A DNA stretch of 52,456 bases, taken from positions 1-52,456 of the forward strand of contig JAHHHR010000054.1 in assembly GCA_019359245.1 (NCBI GenBank), read 5' to 3'. The DNA comes from Nostoc desertorum CM1-VF14 (lineage in GTDB: Bacteria > Cyanobacteriota > Cyanobacteriia > Cyanobacteriales > Nostocaceae). The notes below the pieces were generated by a model, which worked only from the letters and a program-made list of their open reading frames with translations, was not told where the DNA came from and did no database searches. Positions 33,152-42,292 of this stretch are shown piece by piece. Position 1 is the stretch's first letter. Each line of letters opens with the position of its first letter. The position numbers and the translations under genes were made by a program.

Positions 33152-33478
33152 ATGGGAAGAGTATGGACATATTGGGAATTTGATCACCCTCTGGGTAGCA
33201 CGGTTCGAGTAATATCAACCCCATTAGGGCTAGAGATATTTGCTGAAGATGTATTTCAGATTATTGCACCGGAATTAAATAATCAAAAAATAGTGCCTCT
33301 GCATATCCAAAGTCGAGAACGTCATGTGGTTATTGGGGAGCAAATAACAATAGTAAAAACTTTAAATTCAGGAGCTATCTATAATTTAAAAGGCATGGTT
33401 AAAAAACAAATGATTAATAATTTTACGCAATGGATAAGGAGTAATGTCTTACCGATATTTCAAAAAGATGTTTTTTAG
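33152..33478 (+). CDS. Small BRO-N-like protein (108 aa)
   Basis: WEFDHPLGSTVRVISTPLGLEIFAEDVFQII resembles the start of BRO-N domains (F...VRV...G...F.AxDV). The end, NFTQWIRSNVLPIFQKD, matches their FxxWxxxxVLPxIxK motif. BRO-N domains are DNA-binding and occur in phage antirepressors and mobile elements. The protein is the bare domain. An overlapping frame from 33138 (MAIYLWEEYG ...) stops early and was not chosen. Similarity is by eye, so confidence is moderate. Confidence 0.5.
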   Translation: MGRVWTYWEFDHPLGSTVRVISTPLGLEIFAEDVFQIIAPELNNQKIVPLHIQSRERHVVIGEQITIVKTLNSGAIYNLKGMVKKQMINNFTQWIRSNVLPIFQKDVF

Positions 33479-33516
33479 AAAATTGAGAACAAATCTGAAT
33501 TATGAGGAAAAGAAAA

Positions 33517-34503
33517 ATGACACAAACTATCAATAACAATCAAAATGGAAATATTAATAGCAAAGCTGATATCTCGGCAATTGAAGCAGCAGAAGAAATA
33601 AAGCTAAATGATTTAGCACCAGAGCAGCAGTTAGAGTTAGAGAAACTAAAGTTAGACCTGGATATGGCCTCAGATGCAGATAAAGAGGCAGAAGAAGTAA
33701 CTAAAACTCCCCCAAGAAGATTAGTAATAGTAGGCGGGGGGAAAGGTGGAGTTGGTAAATCGATGTGGACGAGAGGATTTTTACAAACTTGTATAGATGA
33801 GAAAAGGAGAATTGTGGCAGTAGATGCAGATAATTCTAATCCAGATTTGTTGAGATATTATGGTGAAGATGGTGAGCATTGTCAAATACAGCAGTTAAAT
33901 ATTTTTAAAGATGGAAGTATAGATAGATTTTTTGATCAGATAAAGAGAATGATGGAGCCAGAGCTAGATACATATAATCAACTGCCACCACCAGAATCGC
34001 TGTTTTTATTAGAATTGCCACCGCAATCAAGACAAATATTTAAAAAATTTATAGAACAAGAGTTCTTGGAAACAGCCGCCAATGATTATGACATTAGAGT
34101 AACAATGGTCGTGGTAGTTAGTCGAGTATCAGATTCGGTAAAGCAATTAATAGATTTATACAGCTTCTGCGGAAATAAAGTAGATTACATAGTCGTTAAA
34201 AATTTATTTTATGGTGAGGAGTCAGAATTTTCTAGATATAGCAACTCATCAATAGTTCAAGAGATAAAGCAAGAGCTATTAAAAGCAGGAATCCCTTTAT
34301 TTGATATTACAATGCCGGATTTACTTGAATATGCCTATGATTATTTAGATGAAAAGTCACTAACTTTTTCTGAAGGAATAAAGCAAAAAGAACTACCAGG
34401 AGTGAAAATGCGGGTGAAGAGTTGGCTAAAAACTTTTAAACAGCAAATTTATCCAGTTAAGCATCTCTTAGGGCTGGAGAGTATAAATGTTGAAATCTTC
34501 TAA
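33517..34503 (+). CDS. ParA/MinD-like P-loop ATPase of the transfer region
   Basis: 328 residues from the ATG at 33517, chosen because GAGGAAAAG precedes it; an ATG at 33502 is in frame. After an acidic, helical N-terminus comes a deviant Walker A, VGGGKGGVGKS, and RRIVAVDADNSNPDLL, as in ParA/MinD. The expected Walker B aspartate region reads LFLLELPPQS, with Glu in place of the usual Asp. VVVVSRVSDSVKQL and DYIVVKN complete the fold. It lies next to relaxase genes rather than a ParB, as with the ParA-like TraL/MobD proteins of other plasmids. The stop overlaps the next gene by 17 bases. Confidence 0.75.
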   Translation: MTQTINNNQNGNINSKADISAIEAAEEIKLNDLAPEQQLELEKLKLDLDMASDADKEAEEVTKTPPRRLVIVGGGKGGVGKSMWTRGFLQTCIDEKRRIVAVDADNSNPDLLRYYGEDGEHCQIQQLNIFKDGSIDRFFDQIKRMMEPELDTYNQLPPPESLFLLELPPQSRQIFKKFIEQEFLETAANDYDIRVTMVVVVSRVSDSVKQLIDLYSFCGNKVDYIVVKNLFYGEESEFSRYSNSSIVQEIKQELLKAGIPLFDITMPDLLEYAYDYLDEKSLTFSEGIKQKELPGVKMRVKSWLKTFKQQIYPVKHLLGLESINVEIF

Positions 34504-35194
34504 AAGAATGATAATGACTGTAGGTGACTCTCGTGTAGGCAAGTCTACAGTTATGAAACTATTGCTGGAAATTTATCAACTTCAAGGTAAAAGATTGAAA
34601 GTTTATGATCATGATAATCGGGACAGACTTTTGGCTTACAAAGATTTAGTGTGTATTGAAAAGATAGATTTTTTCAATAAACAAACGGACAGGATGTTTA
34701 TTGATCTGGTAGCTGATGATATAGATATCATTTTAGTGGATATGCCGGGGCAACACATAGACAAAATTTGTCAGTATATTGTTGAGTCTGAACTATTAGA
34801 AGCTTTAGCTGAATATGGATGGAAGCTAACGTTTCTGCAACCGATATCACATAGAACAGACTGCATAGACTACTTAACTCAAATCATCCAAACTGCTACT
34901 AACAATGCCAACTATGTGATAGTGAAGAATTATCATTTTGCGCCAGAGTTTAGGGAATATGACGAAAAAATCCGGAAAACTCTGTTAACAATAGGAGGAA
35001 CAGAAATAAATTTGATGGCTTTACATCGAAATCACTATCAAGCGATGGAGAAAGCTGTCAAGCCATATTCAGAAGTTTGCCAGGATTTCTCAATAATTTT
35101 GTTCTGGAGAAGTTTCATTTTTCAGTGGATTAAAAATTTCCGCAATTCAGTGATAAATAACAATTTGGCTATTAAATATTTAGGGCTTGATTGA
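34487..35194 (+). CDS. Second P-loop NTPase, tandem to the ParA-like gene
   Basis: 235 residues with a ribosome site (GGAG). Walker A is GDSRVGKSTVMKLL (13-26). KVYDHDNRDRLLAY follows where ParA has VDxD. Walker B is IILVDMPGQH, and NYVIVKNYHF matches DYIVVKN of the preceding protein. The two are divergent paralogues with overlapping genes and may form a heteromer (inference). The C-terminus carries a hydrophobic helix, FSIILFWRSFIFQWI, which may touch the membrane. Confidence 0.7.
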   Translation: MLKSSKRMIMTVGDSRVGKSTVMKLLLEIYQLQGKRLKVYDHDNRDRLLAYKDLVCIEKIDFFNKQTDRMFIDLVADDIDIILVDMPGQHIDKICQYIVESELLEALAEYGWKLTFLQPISHRTDCIDYLTQIIQTATNNANYVIVKNYHFAPEFREYDEKIRKTLLTIGGTEINLMALHRNHYQAMEKAVKPYSEVCQDFSIILFWRSFIFQWIKNFRNSVINNNLAIKYLGLD

Positions 35195-35802
35195 TGACAC
35201 TACAAGACACATTACAAGGTTATTCTCAATCAGAACAAAGGCGCATAGTTGAAGGGGCGTACCAATTAGGAATCACACCAGATGACCCAACATTTAGGAT
35301 GATGGCAACGCTGGGTCGATATGAAGAAACGATGATAGACCTCCAGGCAAGAATGGAGGCAATGATAGAAGCATGGGCGGCACTGATAGACCAAAAACTG
35401 GAGAAGACAAGCAAACAAGCCGAGTCAATGCATTATACAGTTGTCTCTAGTGCCGTGCGTGATGAGATCAAAAAAAGCAAGCCCACCGGCACAGGCATGA
35501 AAGTGCAGGCAGGCTGGGGATTGGGGACAGTATCTCTTGTGTGTGGATTAGTAGCGGCTGGCAGTACCTTGCTGGGTTCGCTGACCACATGGAATCTGGT
35601 GCAAAATATAGGAACGAATCAGTCAGTAGTAGTCTCACGTAACGAGATAAAGATTCTCCAATGGGCAAAATCCCAAGAGGGTAAACAGATGTATCAAATA
35701 ATCTTGAAGAATCAAGCAGCAATTGAAGCCTGTCAAACACAGCAGAGTAAAACCCAGGGCTATTGTTTAATTCAAGTAGGTAATACCAATTCTCCAAAAT
35801 GA
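35191..35802 (+). CDS. Membrane-anchored protein of the ParA-like operon (203 aa)
   Basis: Overlaps the previous stop by four bases. The N-terminal 100 residues are soluble and begin YSQSEQRRIVEGAYQLGITPDDPTFRMM. One membrane segment, GLGTVSLVCGLVAAGSTLLGSL, spans about residues 108-130, and a short outer domain with two Cys follows. The start resembles a cyanobacterial family of unknown function (perhaps DUF6753; from memory and unverified). It probably ties the two P-loop proteins to the membrane. Confidence 0.65.
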   Translation: MMTLQDTLQGYSQSEQRRIVEGAYQLGITPDDPTFRMMATLGRYEETMIDLQARMEAMIEAWAALIDQKLEKTSKQAESMHYTVVSSAVRDEIKKSKPTGTGMKVQAGWGLGTVSLVCGLVAAGSTLLGSLTTWNLVQNIGTNQSVVVSRNEIKILQWAKSQEGKQMYQIILKNQAAIEACQTQQSKTQGYCLIQVGNTNSPK

Positions 35803-35850
35803 GGCAAAAAATGTAAATCAGAAAAGTCTTGCTGCATCTAAGTTTCTTAA

Positions 35851-35881
35851 TTGCGAATTGCGAATTGCGAATTGCGAATTG
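35851..35881. repeat. Heptamer tandem repeat TTGCGAA
   Basis: Four complete TTGCGAA units plus TTG between two convergent genes. Another STRR-type repeat. Confidence 0.7.
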
Positions 35882-35891
35882 ATATAAGTAG

Positions 35892-36545
35892 CTAACCTAC
35901 TTTCAAGTAATCTTGTTCGATGTATCCAAGTTTACTAGCTTCAATCAGAGCATTGACGCGAGCCTTGACATCTAACTTCGCAAAAATCTTGTTAATATGA
36001 CCTTTAACGGTACTTTCAGTAATAAATAACCGCTCGGCAATCAGCTTATTAGAAGAACCATCTGCCATCAAAGAGATAATTTGCATTTCAGTGGCACTAA
36101 GATGATCTTGGTAACTCTTCCCCTTAATTTTCTGCTGGAAGAAGAAATTATTTCGGCTAATATCAGGGTCAAAAAAAGACTTGTTATCGTAGAATGTGGT
36201 TTTAATTGCTTCTAAAATCAGAGGAACATTATTCTTTTTGAGAATGTAAGAATCAGCGCCGGCATTTAAAGCTGATTGAACAGTGCCTTGAGAAGAATGG
36301 GAAGAAAGAACAACAATTTTAGTCTTGCTATCGACTTTGACCTCTTTGATCACTTCTAGCCCCGATATGTCAGGTAAACCAATATCCACCAAAATCACAT
36401 CGGGATTTAATTCCTTAACTAAATTAATCCCTTCAATACCAGTACGAGCAACGCCGATCATTTCCATATCTGGTTGTTGATTGATAGCAGTAGTGATCCC
36501 CAACCTAATGAGTTCTTCATCCTCAATGAGCGTTAATCGAATCAT
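35892..36545 (-). CDS. NarL/FixJ-type response regulator
   Basis: 217 residues. The receiver domain has the acidic pocket EDE (8-10), phosphoacceptor Asp54 in VILVDIGLPD, and Lys in YILKKNN. A LuxR-type helix-turn-helix follows (LSATEMQIISLMADGSSNKLIAERLFITESTVKGHINKIF). Phosphorylation would permit DNA binding. It is divergent from a histidine kinase gene 255 bp away, the likely partner. Confidence 0.9.
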   Translation of the reverse strand: MIRLTLIEDEELIRLGITTAINQQPDMEMIGVARTGIEGINLVKELNPDVILVDIGLPDISGLEVIKEVKVDSKTKIVVLSSHSSQGTVQSALNAGADSYILKKNNVPLILEAIKTTFYDNKSFFDPDISRNNFFFQQKIKGKSYQDHLSATEMQIISLMADGSSNKLIAERLFITESTVKGHINKIFAKLDVKARVNALIEASKLGYIEQDYLKVG

Positions 36546-36800
36546 AGATCACTTCGATTATAAGATGACTCAATATTTATAGCATAGTTGTTGGTGTTAA
36601 GCCTTTTACTTTTTATATCTGTAATATAAAATATAAGTAGGAAAAATTTTTTCCAGATAAATGAAAAAAACTTTAGTACTAAAGTTGGATTGGATAATTT
36701 TTTTAGAACTAAAATAAAAGTATTCTCAAATCTTGTAGACATAATTAGCACTTATTCATAAAAGTAGCCAAAATCACCATCTGTCATTGGAAACATAGTT
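36546..36800. promoter_or_regulatory. Divergent promoter region of the two-component pair
   Basis: 255 bp, AT-rich, between the response regulator and kinase starts. It must contain both promoters. No clear inverted repeat was picked out. Confidence 0.35.
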
Positions 36801-37556
36801 ATGCAACAGGAAGTTTTAAGCATATTAGGTTTGTTACACGATGTTTCAAACAACTATCAAGGAGCATCGTTAGTTTTGAATCAGATAATTGATGGTGTTT
36901 ATGGACAGTCTTTAGAAGAGATCAAACCGTTGCTGATAGCTTTACAACAAACGAATGACCGAGGGGTGAGTTTGATTCAATCTAAAAGAACTGCTTTTTT
37001 TGAACTAAATCCAGTGACAGAGGAGCAGTTTGATATGTTAAGTTTTTTACAAAATAATTATTCTCGATTCAAACCAATAGCGCAGTATCATTCCTTGAAT
37101 CTCCACTATGAAACTCAATCATCGTACAAGCATGGAACGCAAGTACGGGGTGACAGCATAAGTATTGACAGAATGTTGTGTAATCTTGTGACAAATGCTA
37201 TTAAGTACACTCTTGCCGGAGATATCTTTTTAAGGTTGCTCAATCAAGAAGATGATTTAATTATTGAGATTGAAGATACCGGCTGTGGGATTGCCGCCGA
37301 ACAGCTATCAAATATATTTATTCCGTTTTGGAGAGCGCCCCAGAGTAGGTTATCTGATAAGGCGGGCAGAGGAATAGGATTGTATATTGCCTGGATGGTG
37401 GCTTATGCTCACGGACTCAGTATGAGGGTAGATTCAGTAGCCAAACAAGGAACCAAATTCACCATTATATTTCCTTACAAAGATGACGGTATCTATGGGG
37501 TTGATGGTAGGATGTTGCCCAAATCGCAGAGGTTACAAGATGCGTTACCTATATGA
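36801..37556 (+). CDS. Sensorless histidine kinase
   Basis: 251 residues. H-box LLHDVSNNYQGA with His13, N-box MLCNLVTNAIKYT, G1 IEDTGCGIA, and G2 AGRGIGLYIAWMVA. No sensor domain precedes the H-box and no membrane segment is present, so the signal must come from a partner or from the dimerisation region. The 80-residue membrane protein whose gene overlaps its 3' end could supply that link (inference). Confidence 0.85.
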   Translation: MQQEVLSILGLLHDVSNNYQGASLVLNQIIDGVYGQSLEEIKPLLIALQQTNDRGVSLIQSKRTAFFELNPVTEEQFDMLSFLQNNYSRFKPIAQYHSLNLHYETQSSYKHGTQVRGDSISIDRMLCNLVTNAIKYTLAGDIFLRLLNQEDDLIIEIEDTGCGIAAEQLSNIFIPFWRAPQSRLSDKAGRGIGLYIAWMVAYAHGLSMRVDSVAKQGTKFTIIFPYKDDGIYGVDGRMLPKSQRLQDALPI

Positions 37557-37782
37557 TGTGAAACTTTGGGACAGGATTGAAACAGGGGTGGAATTCCTAA
37601 TTTTTGTGGCTTTGATGATAGCGGCAATGATAAAACTGGGGCACAACGATTTTCTACAAGCATTGTTTTACATAGTATTAGCTGTCATCATTTCACCCTG
37701 GTCACAATTCGAGCGGGTGACTAAACGATATGTCTTAGTAAGTGCGTACATTCTTGGGTTGTTTGTTGGGTATTTTAGTTAG
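37540..37782 (+). CDS. Small membrane protein overlapping the kinase gene (80 aa)
   Basis: Start chosen at the ATG at 37540 (MRYLYDVKLWDRIETG), 17 bases inside the kinase gene. A longer frame from 37483 would overlap more and has unlikely composition. Two or three hydrophobic segments (GVEFLIFVALMIAAMIKL, FLQALFYIVLAVIISPW, YVLVSAYILGLFVGYF). No family recognised. Overlap suggests coexpression with the kinase. Confidence 0.65.
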   Translation: MRYLYDVKLWDRIETGVEFLIFVALMIAAMIKLGHNDFLQALFYIVLAVIISPWSQFERVTKRYVLVSAYILGLFVGYFS

Positions 37783-38555
37783 TTTAACTCTGGTCCGTCA
37801 GGAGAACGCTCGTTTTGTTGTTGCTGTGGCGGTGGTTGTTGCTGTTGCACTCTTATATCAAAGTTGATCAGCTTTTGTGTTTCTTGTGGTGAAAGGTGAT
37901 TGTGTATTACCTTGTATTCTTCCTCTTCTTCTACTTTATAAGCACTAAAAGCCGATTGATTATCACTTTTACGCCAAACAGTCAGACGCTGCATACCTTC
38001 TTTCATCAACAAATTTAATCGATAAGCCATGCCTTCATAGACTCGACCGCCAATAGTATCTTGTCCCTTTGTAACAATAATATTCATTAGTGCAGGAATG
38101 AGAGACTTTTTAGCAACCTCATCATTTTCACTCTCAACCGATTTTGACTGTTGGCTGTCAACAAAAGGCAGTTTGCGCCCTTTAGTTTCTAATATCTGCT
38201 GCAAGAATGTCTTTTTCTTTTCATTGATCAAATCTTCAACTCTTGTTAAGTTATCTATATCAGGTGTTTCCTCAGATTTATTTAAACCAAATTTTTGAGC
38301 GTACTCTTGGTAGTATTTTTCCTTAAGGGATTGCCTGTAATCTTCATTACTTTGAGCATTTTGGGACACAGATAAAGTATTTCTCACCTCACCAATAATA
38401 TTTTCGTGCTGTGTGGGGTCTAGTGCGGGGGTTATTGACGGTGAAGGTGGGTATTTCTCCATCATCAGCGCCAGTCTGTAGGCCATTTGGTTGTCAGAAA
38501 AGCCACTGTCGCGGTTGATGGTAGTGATGGTTTGGGCCACTGAGCTAGATTGCAT
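37779..38555 (-). CDS. Hypothetical protein of the plasmid primase operon (258 aa)
   Basis: Hydrophilic protein with a Glu-rich region (YKVEEEEEYKVI) and a Gln/Pro tail (VQQQQPPPQQQQNERSP). The central part is helical (KEKYYQEYAQKFGLNKSEE). It starts five bases after the stop of the large TOPRIM gene, so it is cotranscribed with it. Its 3' end overlaps the convergent membrane-protein gene by four bases. No family recognised. Confidence 0.65.
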   Translation of the reverse strand: MQSSSVAQTITTINRDSGFSDNQMAYRLALMMEKYPPSPSITPALDPTQHENIIGEVRNTLSVSQNAQSNEDYRQSLKEKYYQEYAQKFGLNKSEETPDIDNLTRVEDLINEKKKTFLQQILETKGRKLPFVDSQQSKSVESENDEVAKKSLIPALMNIIVTKGQDTIGGRVYEGMAYRLNLLMKEGMQRLTVWRKSDNQSAFSAYKVEEEEEYKVIHNHLSPQETQKLINFDIRVQQQQPPPQQQQNERSPDGPELN

Positions 38556-38560
38556 AGGTA

Positions 38561-41500
38561 TTACAATTCTAATTCCTCTGAATTAGTAGTAGGTTGTTGT
38601 GGAGTGTGAGATTTTTGGGAATGTACTTTAACCTTGGGCGTATAGGTATTGTTAATAACCTGGCTACGAGAATTGAGCAAATCCTGAATCACATCACTCA
38701 AAGGAGGAAGAGAAATATCAGTTTGCCCAATGTTCTGCTGCTCGAATTGACTTTGAAGGAGAATTTTTTGGTAAAGTTCACGTTGCTCCCCAATAGTCAG
38801 CTTGCCAGTTTTTGAAAGTTTTTCCCGTAAAGGGTTGTTGTACTGATTGGCTACACTAGACCAAGCATTATTAGTTTCTAAACCGTGCCAATGAGAGGCG
38901 ATGTCAGGGTGAAGAGGCATGAGTGTATCACGCTTCGGGTCAGAATAAAACTGTGGCTGTGCTTCTGTAAGAACCTGCTCTCGCAAATCATTAACAATGT
39001 GGGCTAATGATGGAAGCACAATATCAGTACGCCCATTGTGATTAATTTCACTCCAGGCAAGATTTTGAATCTGCTGGTAAAGTTCACGCTGTTCACCAAC
39101 AGTTAATTTTCCAGTTTGCTGAATTTTAGATTGAAATTCTAAATGTCCTTGCGCTACAGTCTCATGACTTGAACCATCTTTTTCTAACTGCTCCCAATAT
39201 TGTTTCAAAACTGGATGCAGTGGTAGCAAAACTTTATCTAAGTTAGAAGAAAAATTGGGTCGTTTTGCTGGTTGTGACGGTATTGTACTGTTAGGTGTTG
39301 GTGTAGTTGAGTGTGATACAGCGTTCTGTTGTTTTGGAGAATTAAAGCTTGCTTCTTGTGGGTGTGATTGTGTCTTGCGATCTGGTACGTTGGGCGTAGA
39401 TTGAGTAGATTGGTGTGACTGCTCCTCGTCTAAATTACGGGTAATTTCGGGATGAACGGGCAAGTCGATGTCACGGGTGTCTGTCGGGTTGCCAAATAAT
39501 GCTTTGTAATTAATATGCAGTTTTTGAGCCAACAGTCTTAACTTCTCCAAATCAGCTTCAGTGATAGCCATCGCTTTAACTTGATGAGTCATACCAGTGT
39601 CAGTTTTCTCAAACTCAAAGCGAACAGCTTCCCGATTTGTACCATTGTGTTCAGTTTTGAGTAATTGCAGAGTAGATGTATTATCACTGGTTTGCCGAAA
39701 AAGAATCCGGTAATTGCCCAAGCTTAAATCGTCTTTCTCGAAGCTAGTAATAGTTTGTGTGAGTATTTTTAATACCTCGTTTTCTTTGAAACTTTCTAAA
39801 ATATTGTGTGTGCCTTTAGGAGAGACTGAACCAACGACAGAGGCTATTTTGCGAGGGTCTTCATCAACAGAGGGCAATTCTTTACCAGCTTTCAGGTAGT
39901 CAGCCACTAACAAAAACTCCTGCCTTTCAATAGGCAGAATGTTAATTTGTTTTTCTATCCAAGTTTTTTGCTCAGACTCTAGTTCTGTGTAAGAAAGTTT
40001 AATATTGCCTACGTGTCCCCATTTATCAGCTTGAAAAGTCATTAACTCTACATCATCATGACGACGATAGATACTGTATTTATCAGCACCATAATTCTTA
40101 ATTACAAAAGCATCAGCATGGTAAACTTTGCCACTGGTCTGCTGTTGTTCATCTTTAACCTCAACACCATATTTTTTTAACAAAGTATAAGCAGCAAAAG
40201 CTATTTGTTTATTCTCGCTAGCTTCTAGGCGCTTTCTAAAAAAATTAGGCTCGTAAAGTGTAACATTTTCTTTTTTAGCCCAAGAAGAACTAGTTACAGG
40301 AGTTTCAGTTGGCTGGGCTGGCTCCGAGGCAACATCTATATGAATAATGTCTAAATCAATAACTTTTATATCTATAATCTGTGAACCAGGGTTAATAGGT
40401 GATTTAGCACGACTTTTTTGAAATACACCAATGTTTGCTTCTAATTCGGGATCATCTGTCACAGTAGAGTCTCCTTTTTGTTGAGCAATTGTTTTGACTG
40501 TGCCATCTTTGAGCTTGATAGTAAAACGTTTTCTATCAAGTTGATTTTGATGCCATGACTCTAGAGCTATAGCCCCAGCAGATAACTTTTCAAAACTTTC
40601 TCCTCCCTGTGCCACTATAAAATCATCTACACCCTTATCCGGCCCTGGCAGCGTTACTACTTTAACGACAGCACCAAATTCTTGTAATAAGCTTCCTGTT
40701 TTCCAAATATCTCTTTGGATATTGAGCTTAGGTTCAGGCTTAGTTTCATAATCAAAGCAGATTTTAATTTCTCTACTCGAAGTTGCGAAAACAGCTAACT
40801 CATCAGCCAGATAGGAATCACCAATTTTCTTGCCCCAATCGTTTTTAGGTGAGCGATAGCCGGAGGAAATTCCCGGTAGTCCGATGGCTGCGTGACCATG
40901 TGATAGTAGACTAGCCGCCTTCTTCGCGCCCTCTGTAATGACGAGTGGGATATTGTGTTTATACACACAATACCAAAAACCACTCAAGCGATCGCTATCG
41001 GTGGGGTTTACTCCAGCTTTTGAGTAAATATTTTGGGCAATTTCCCCTGGAACATCTAGTAAGAAAATACTCAAATCAACTGATGGTGGATGCTCATATT
41101 TGATGAACTTGCCTTCAACCACAACAGTGAACCCATCTTTTTTTACGGTTTTGGGTCTGGGGCGGTTTGGCTTATAGCATCCCCATTCTTTAATTTGAGG
41201 TTGCTCACCAGGGGTAAGATTAGCAAATGTGCGCGGCTCTACTCCTGAATTACACCACCAGCCACCTGCATCTAAGTGGGAATAGAGTTCTAAAAGCCTA
41301 GTAGAGAGGCTACCTGTATTTGTACGTGAAAGTTTGTCGCTGATCATGAGCCGTTCCCAAGCTTCATGTTCGCCACCGACATAGCTAAAATGAAGACTAG
41401 AGAAGTTAAGATGTGCAATAAGAGGTGCGATCGCACTGCCTACTACTAGCTCGTGCCAATGTTGCGGATCAATGTGTTCTGGGTGATGAGGGATATGTTG

Positions 41501-42241
41501 ATTATTTTGTGGCTCAAGTTTTTCACTAGTTATAGGAATTGTGTGGTCGATGACAATCTTTGTTGTTAAATTATCATCTGCAATGTCATAAGAACTAATC
41601 ACTTTATTCTGGTGACTCTGGTTATCAACTTCATTGTTGGCGCTAGTTTGGTTAATCAAATCCTCATCTACAAACTCAGAGGAATTATCAACACTCCCTT
41701 GATGTGATTGTGATAATGTGTCTTTAAGTTCATCTTCACCTGTTAAAAAAACATTTCTATGGATAGAAGGGTTTAAATCTAGATTTTGTTGGTCTTGAAT
41801 AGGTACATATTCCTGGGAATTTTGAGAATTGAATGGTATAGTTAAAAACTCAACAGATGTGGCAGAAGGCGGAAGAATTAAGGGGGAATTGGGGTTAGGT
41901 AAAACTGGAGGTAAATCAGGATCAGGAGGAAAATTTGACGGTGTTATATCATTACTACCGGGGAGAAGTTTAGGCAATAAATATGCCATCATCTCTTCTA
42001 CTTGTTCTATTTCCTCATCTGTTACACCTTCAAAGTTACCTTTAGACCATTTCCAACCACCATCCTTATCAGGAGTAAGAAAATAAGTTTCTTCTCCTAT
42101 TTCAATTCGACATTTTAAATCAATAGCTAATTCGATTGATTTATAAATAAACTCTCCTAAAGGATAAATAAAAGCTCTAATAAAATGCTGACTAGCTCTA
42201 GCGTAAGCAGAAGTGAGTTGCAAATGTCGTTCATCAAACAT
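38561..42241 (-). CDS. Large DUF3854/TOPRIM-like protein, probable plasmid primase-type enzyme
   Basis: 1226 residues. A linker rich in Pro/Asn/Gln (about 95-255) is followed by a DUF3854-like region: HWHELVVGSAIAPLIAHLNF, then PLVITEGAKKAASLLSHGHAAIGLPG (433-457, catalytic-type Glu437), IKICFDYETKPEP (about 492-504) and DKGVDDFIV (535-543), which fit the three TOPRIM motifs. The C-terminus has two copies of an LHPxxxxxW ... KTGKLT(V/I)GEQRELYQ(Q/K)I unit. TOPRIM/DUF3854 proteins on plasmids and phages are primase- or replication-linked. No helicase P-loop was seen. A part (about 690-790) with DAFVIKNYGADKYSIYRR is unassigned. Confidence 0.7.
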   Translation of the reverse strand: MFDERHLQLTSAYARASQHFIRAFIYPLGEFIYKSIELAIDLKCRIEIGEETYFLTPDKDGGWKWSKGNFEGVTDEEIEQVEEMMAYLLPKLLPGSNDITPSNFPPDPDLPPVLPNPNSPLILPPSATSVEFLTIPFNSQNSQEYVPIQDQQNLDLNPSIHRNVFLTGEDELKDTLSQSHQGSVDNSSEFVDEDLINQTSANNEVDNQSHQNKVISSYDIADDNLTTKIVIDHTIPITSEKLEPQNNQHIPHHPEHIDPQHWHELVVGSAIAPLIAHLNFSSLHFSYVGGEHEAWERLMISDKLSRTNTGSLSTRLLELYSHLDAGGWWCNSGVEPRTFANLTPGEQPQIKEWGCYKPNRPRPKTVKKDGFTVVVEGKFIKYEHPPSVDLSIFLLDVPGEIAQNIYSKAGVNPTDSDRLSGFWYCVYKHNIPLVITEGAKKAASLLSHGHAAIGLPGISSGYRSPKNDWGKKIGDSYLADELAVFATSSREIKICFDYETKPEPKLNIQRDIWKTGSLLQEFGAVVKVVTLPGPDKGVDDFIVAQGGESFEKLSAGAIALESWHQNQLDRKRFTIKLKDGTVKTIAQQKGDSTVTDDPELEANIGVFQKSRAKSPINPGSQIIDIKVIDLDIIHIDVASEPAQPTETPVTSSSWAKKENVTLYEPNFFRKRLEASENKQIAFAAYTLLKKYGVEVKDEQQQTSGKVYHADAFVIKNYGADKYSIYRRHDDVELMTFQADKWGHVGNIKLSYTELESEQKTWIEKQINILPIERQEFLLVADYLKAGKELPSVDEDPRKIASVVGSVSPKGTHNILESFKENEVLKILTQTITSFEKDDLSLGNYRILFRQTSDNTSTLQLLKTEHNGTNREAVRFEFEKTDTGMTHQVKAMAITEADLEKLRLLAQKLHINYKALFGNPTDTRDIDLPVHPEITRNLDEEQSHQSTQSTPNVPDRKTQSHPQEASFNSPKQQNAVSHSTTPTPNSTIPSQPAKRPNFSSNLDKVLLPLHPVLKQYWEQLEKDGSSHETVAQGHLEFQSKIQQTGKLTVGEQRELYQQIQNLAWSEINHNGRTDIVLPSLAHIVNDLREQVLTEAQPQFYSDPKRDTLMPLHPDIASHWHGLETNNAWSSVANQYNNPLREKLSKTGKLTIGEQRELYQKILLQSQFEQQNIGQTDISLPPLSDVIQDLLNSRSQVINNTYTPKVKVHSQKSHTPQQPTTNSEELEL

Positions 42242-42292
42242 ATTCTTTGTTAATTATTTATACATTCATTGTGCCTTGTGCTGTACTCTTGT

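Noticed and set aside
33502..33516. Earlier start (MRKRKM) for the ParA-like protein
   Set aside because: The ribosome-site sequence GAGGAAAAG overlaps these codons and is well placed for the ATG at 33517.
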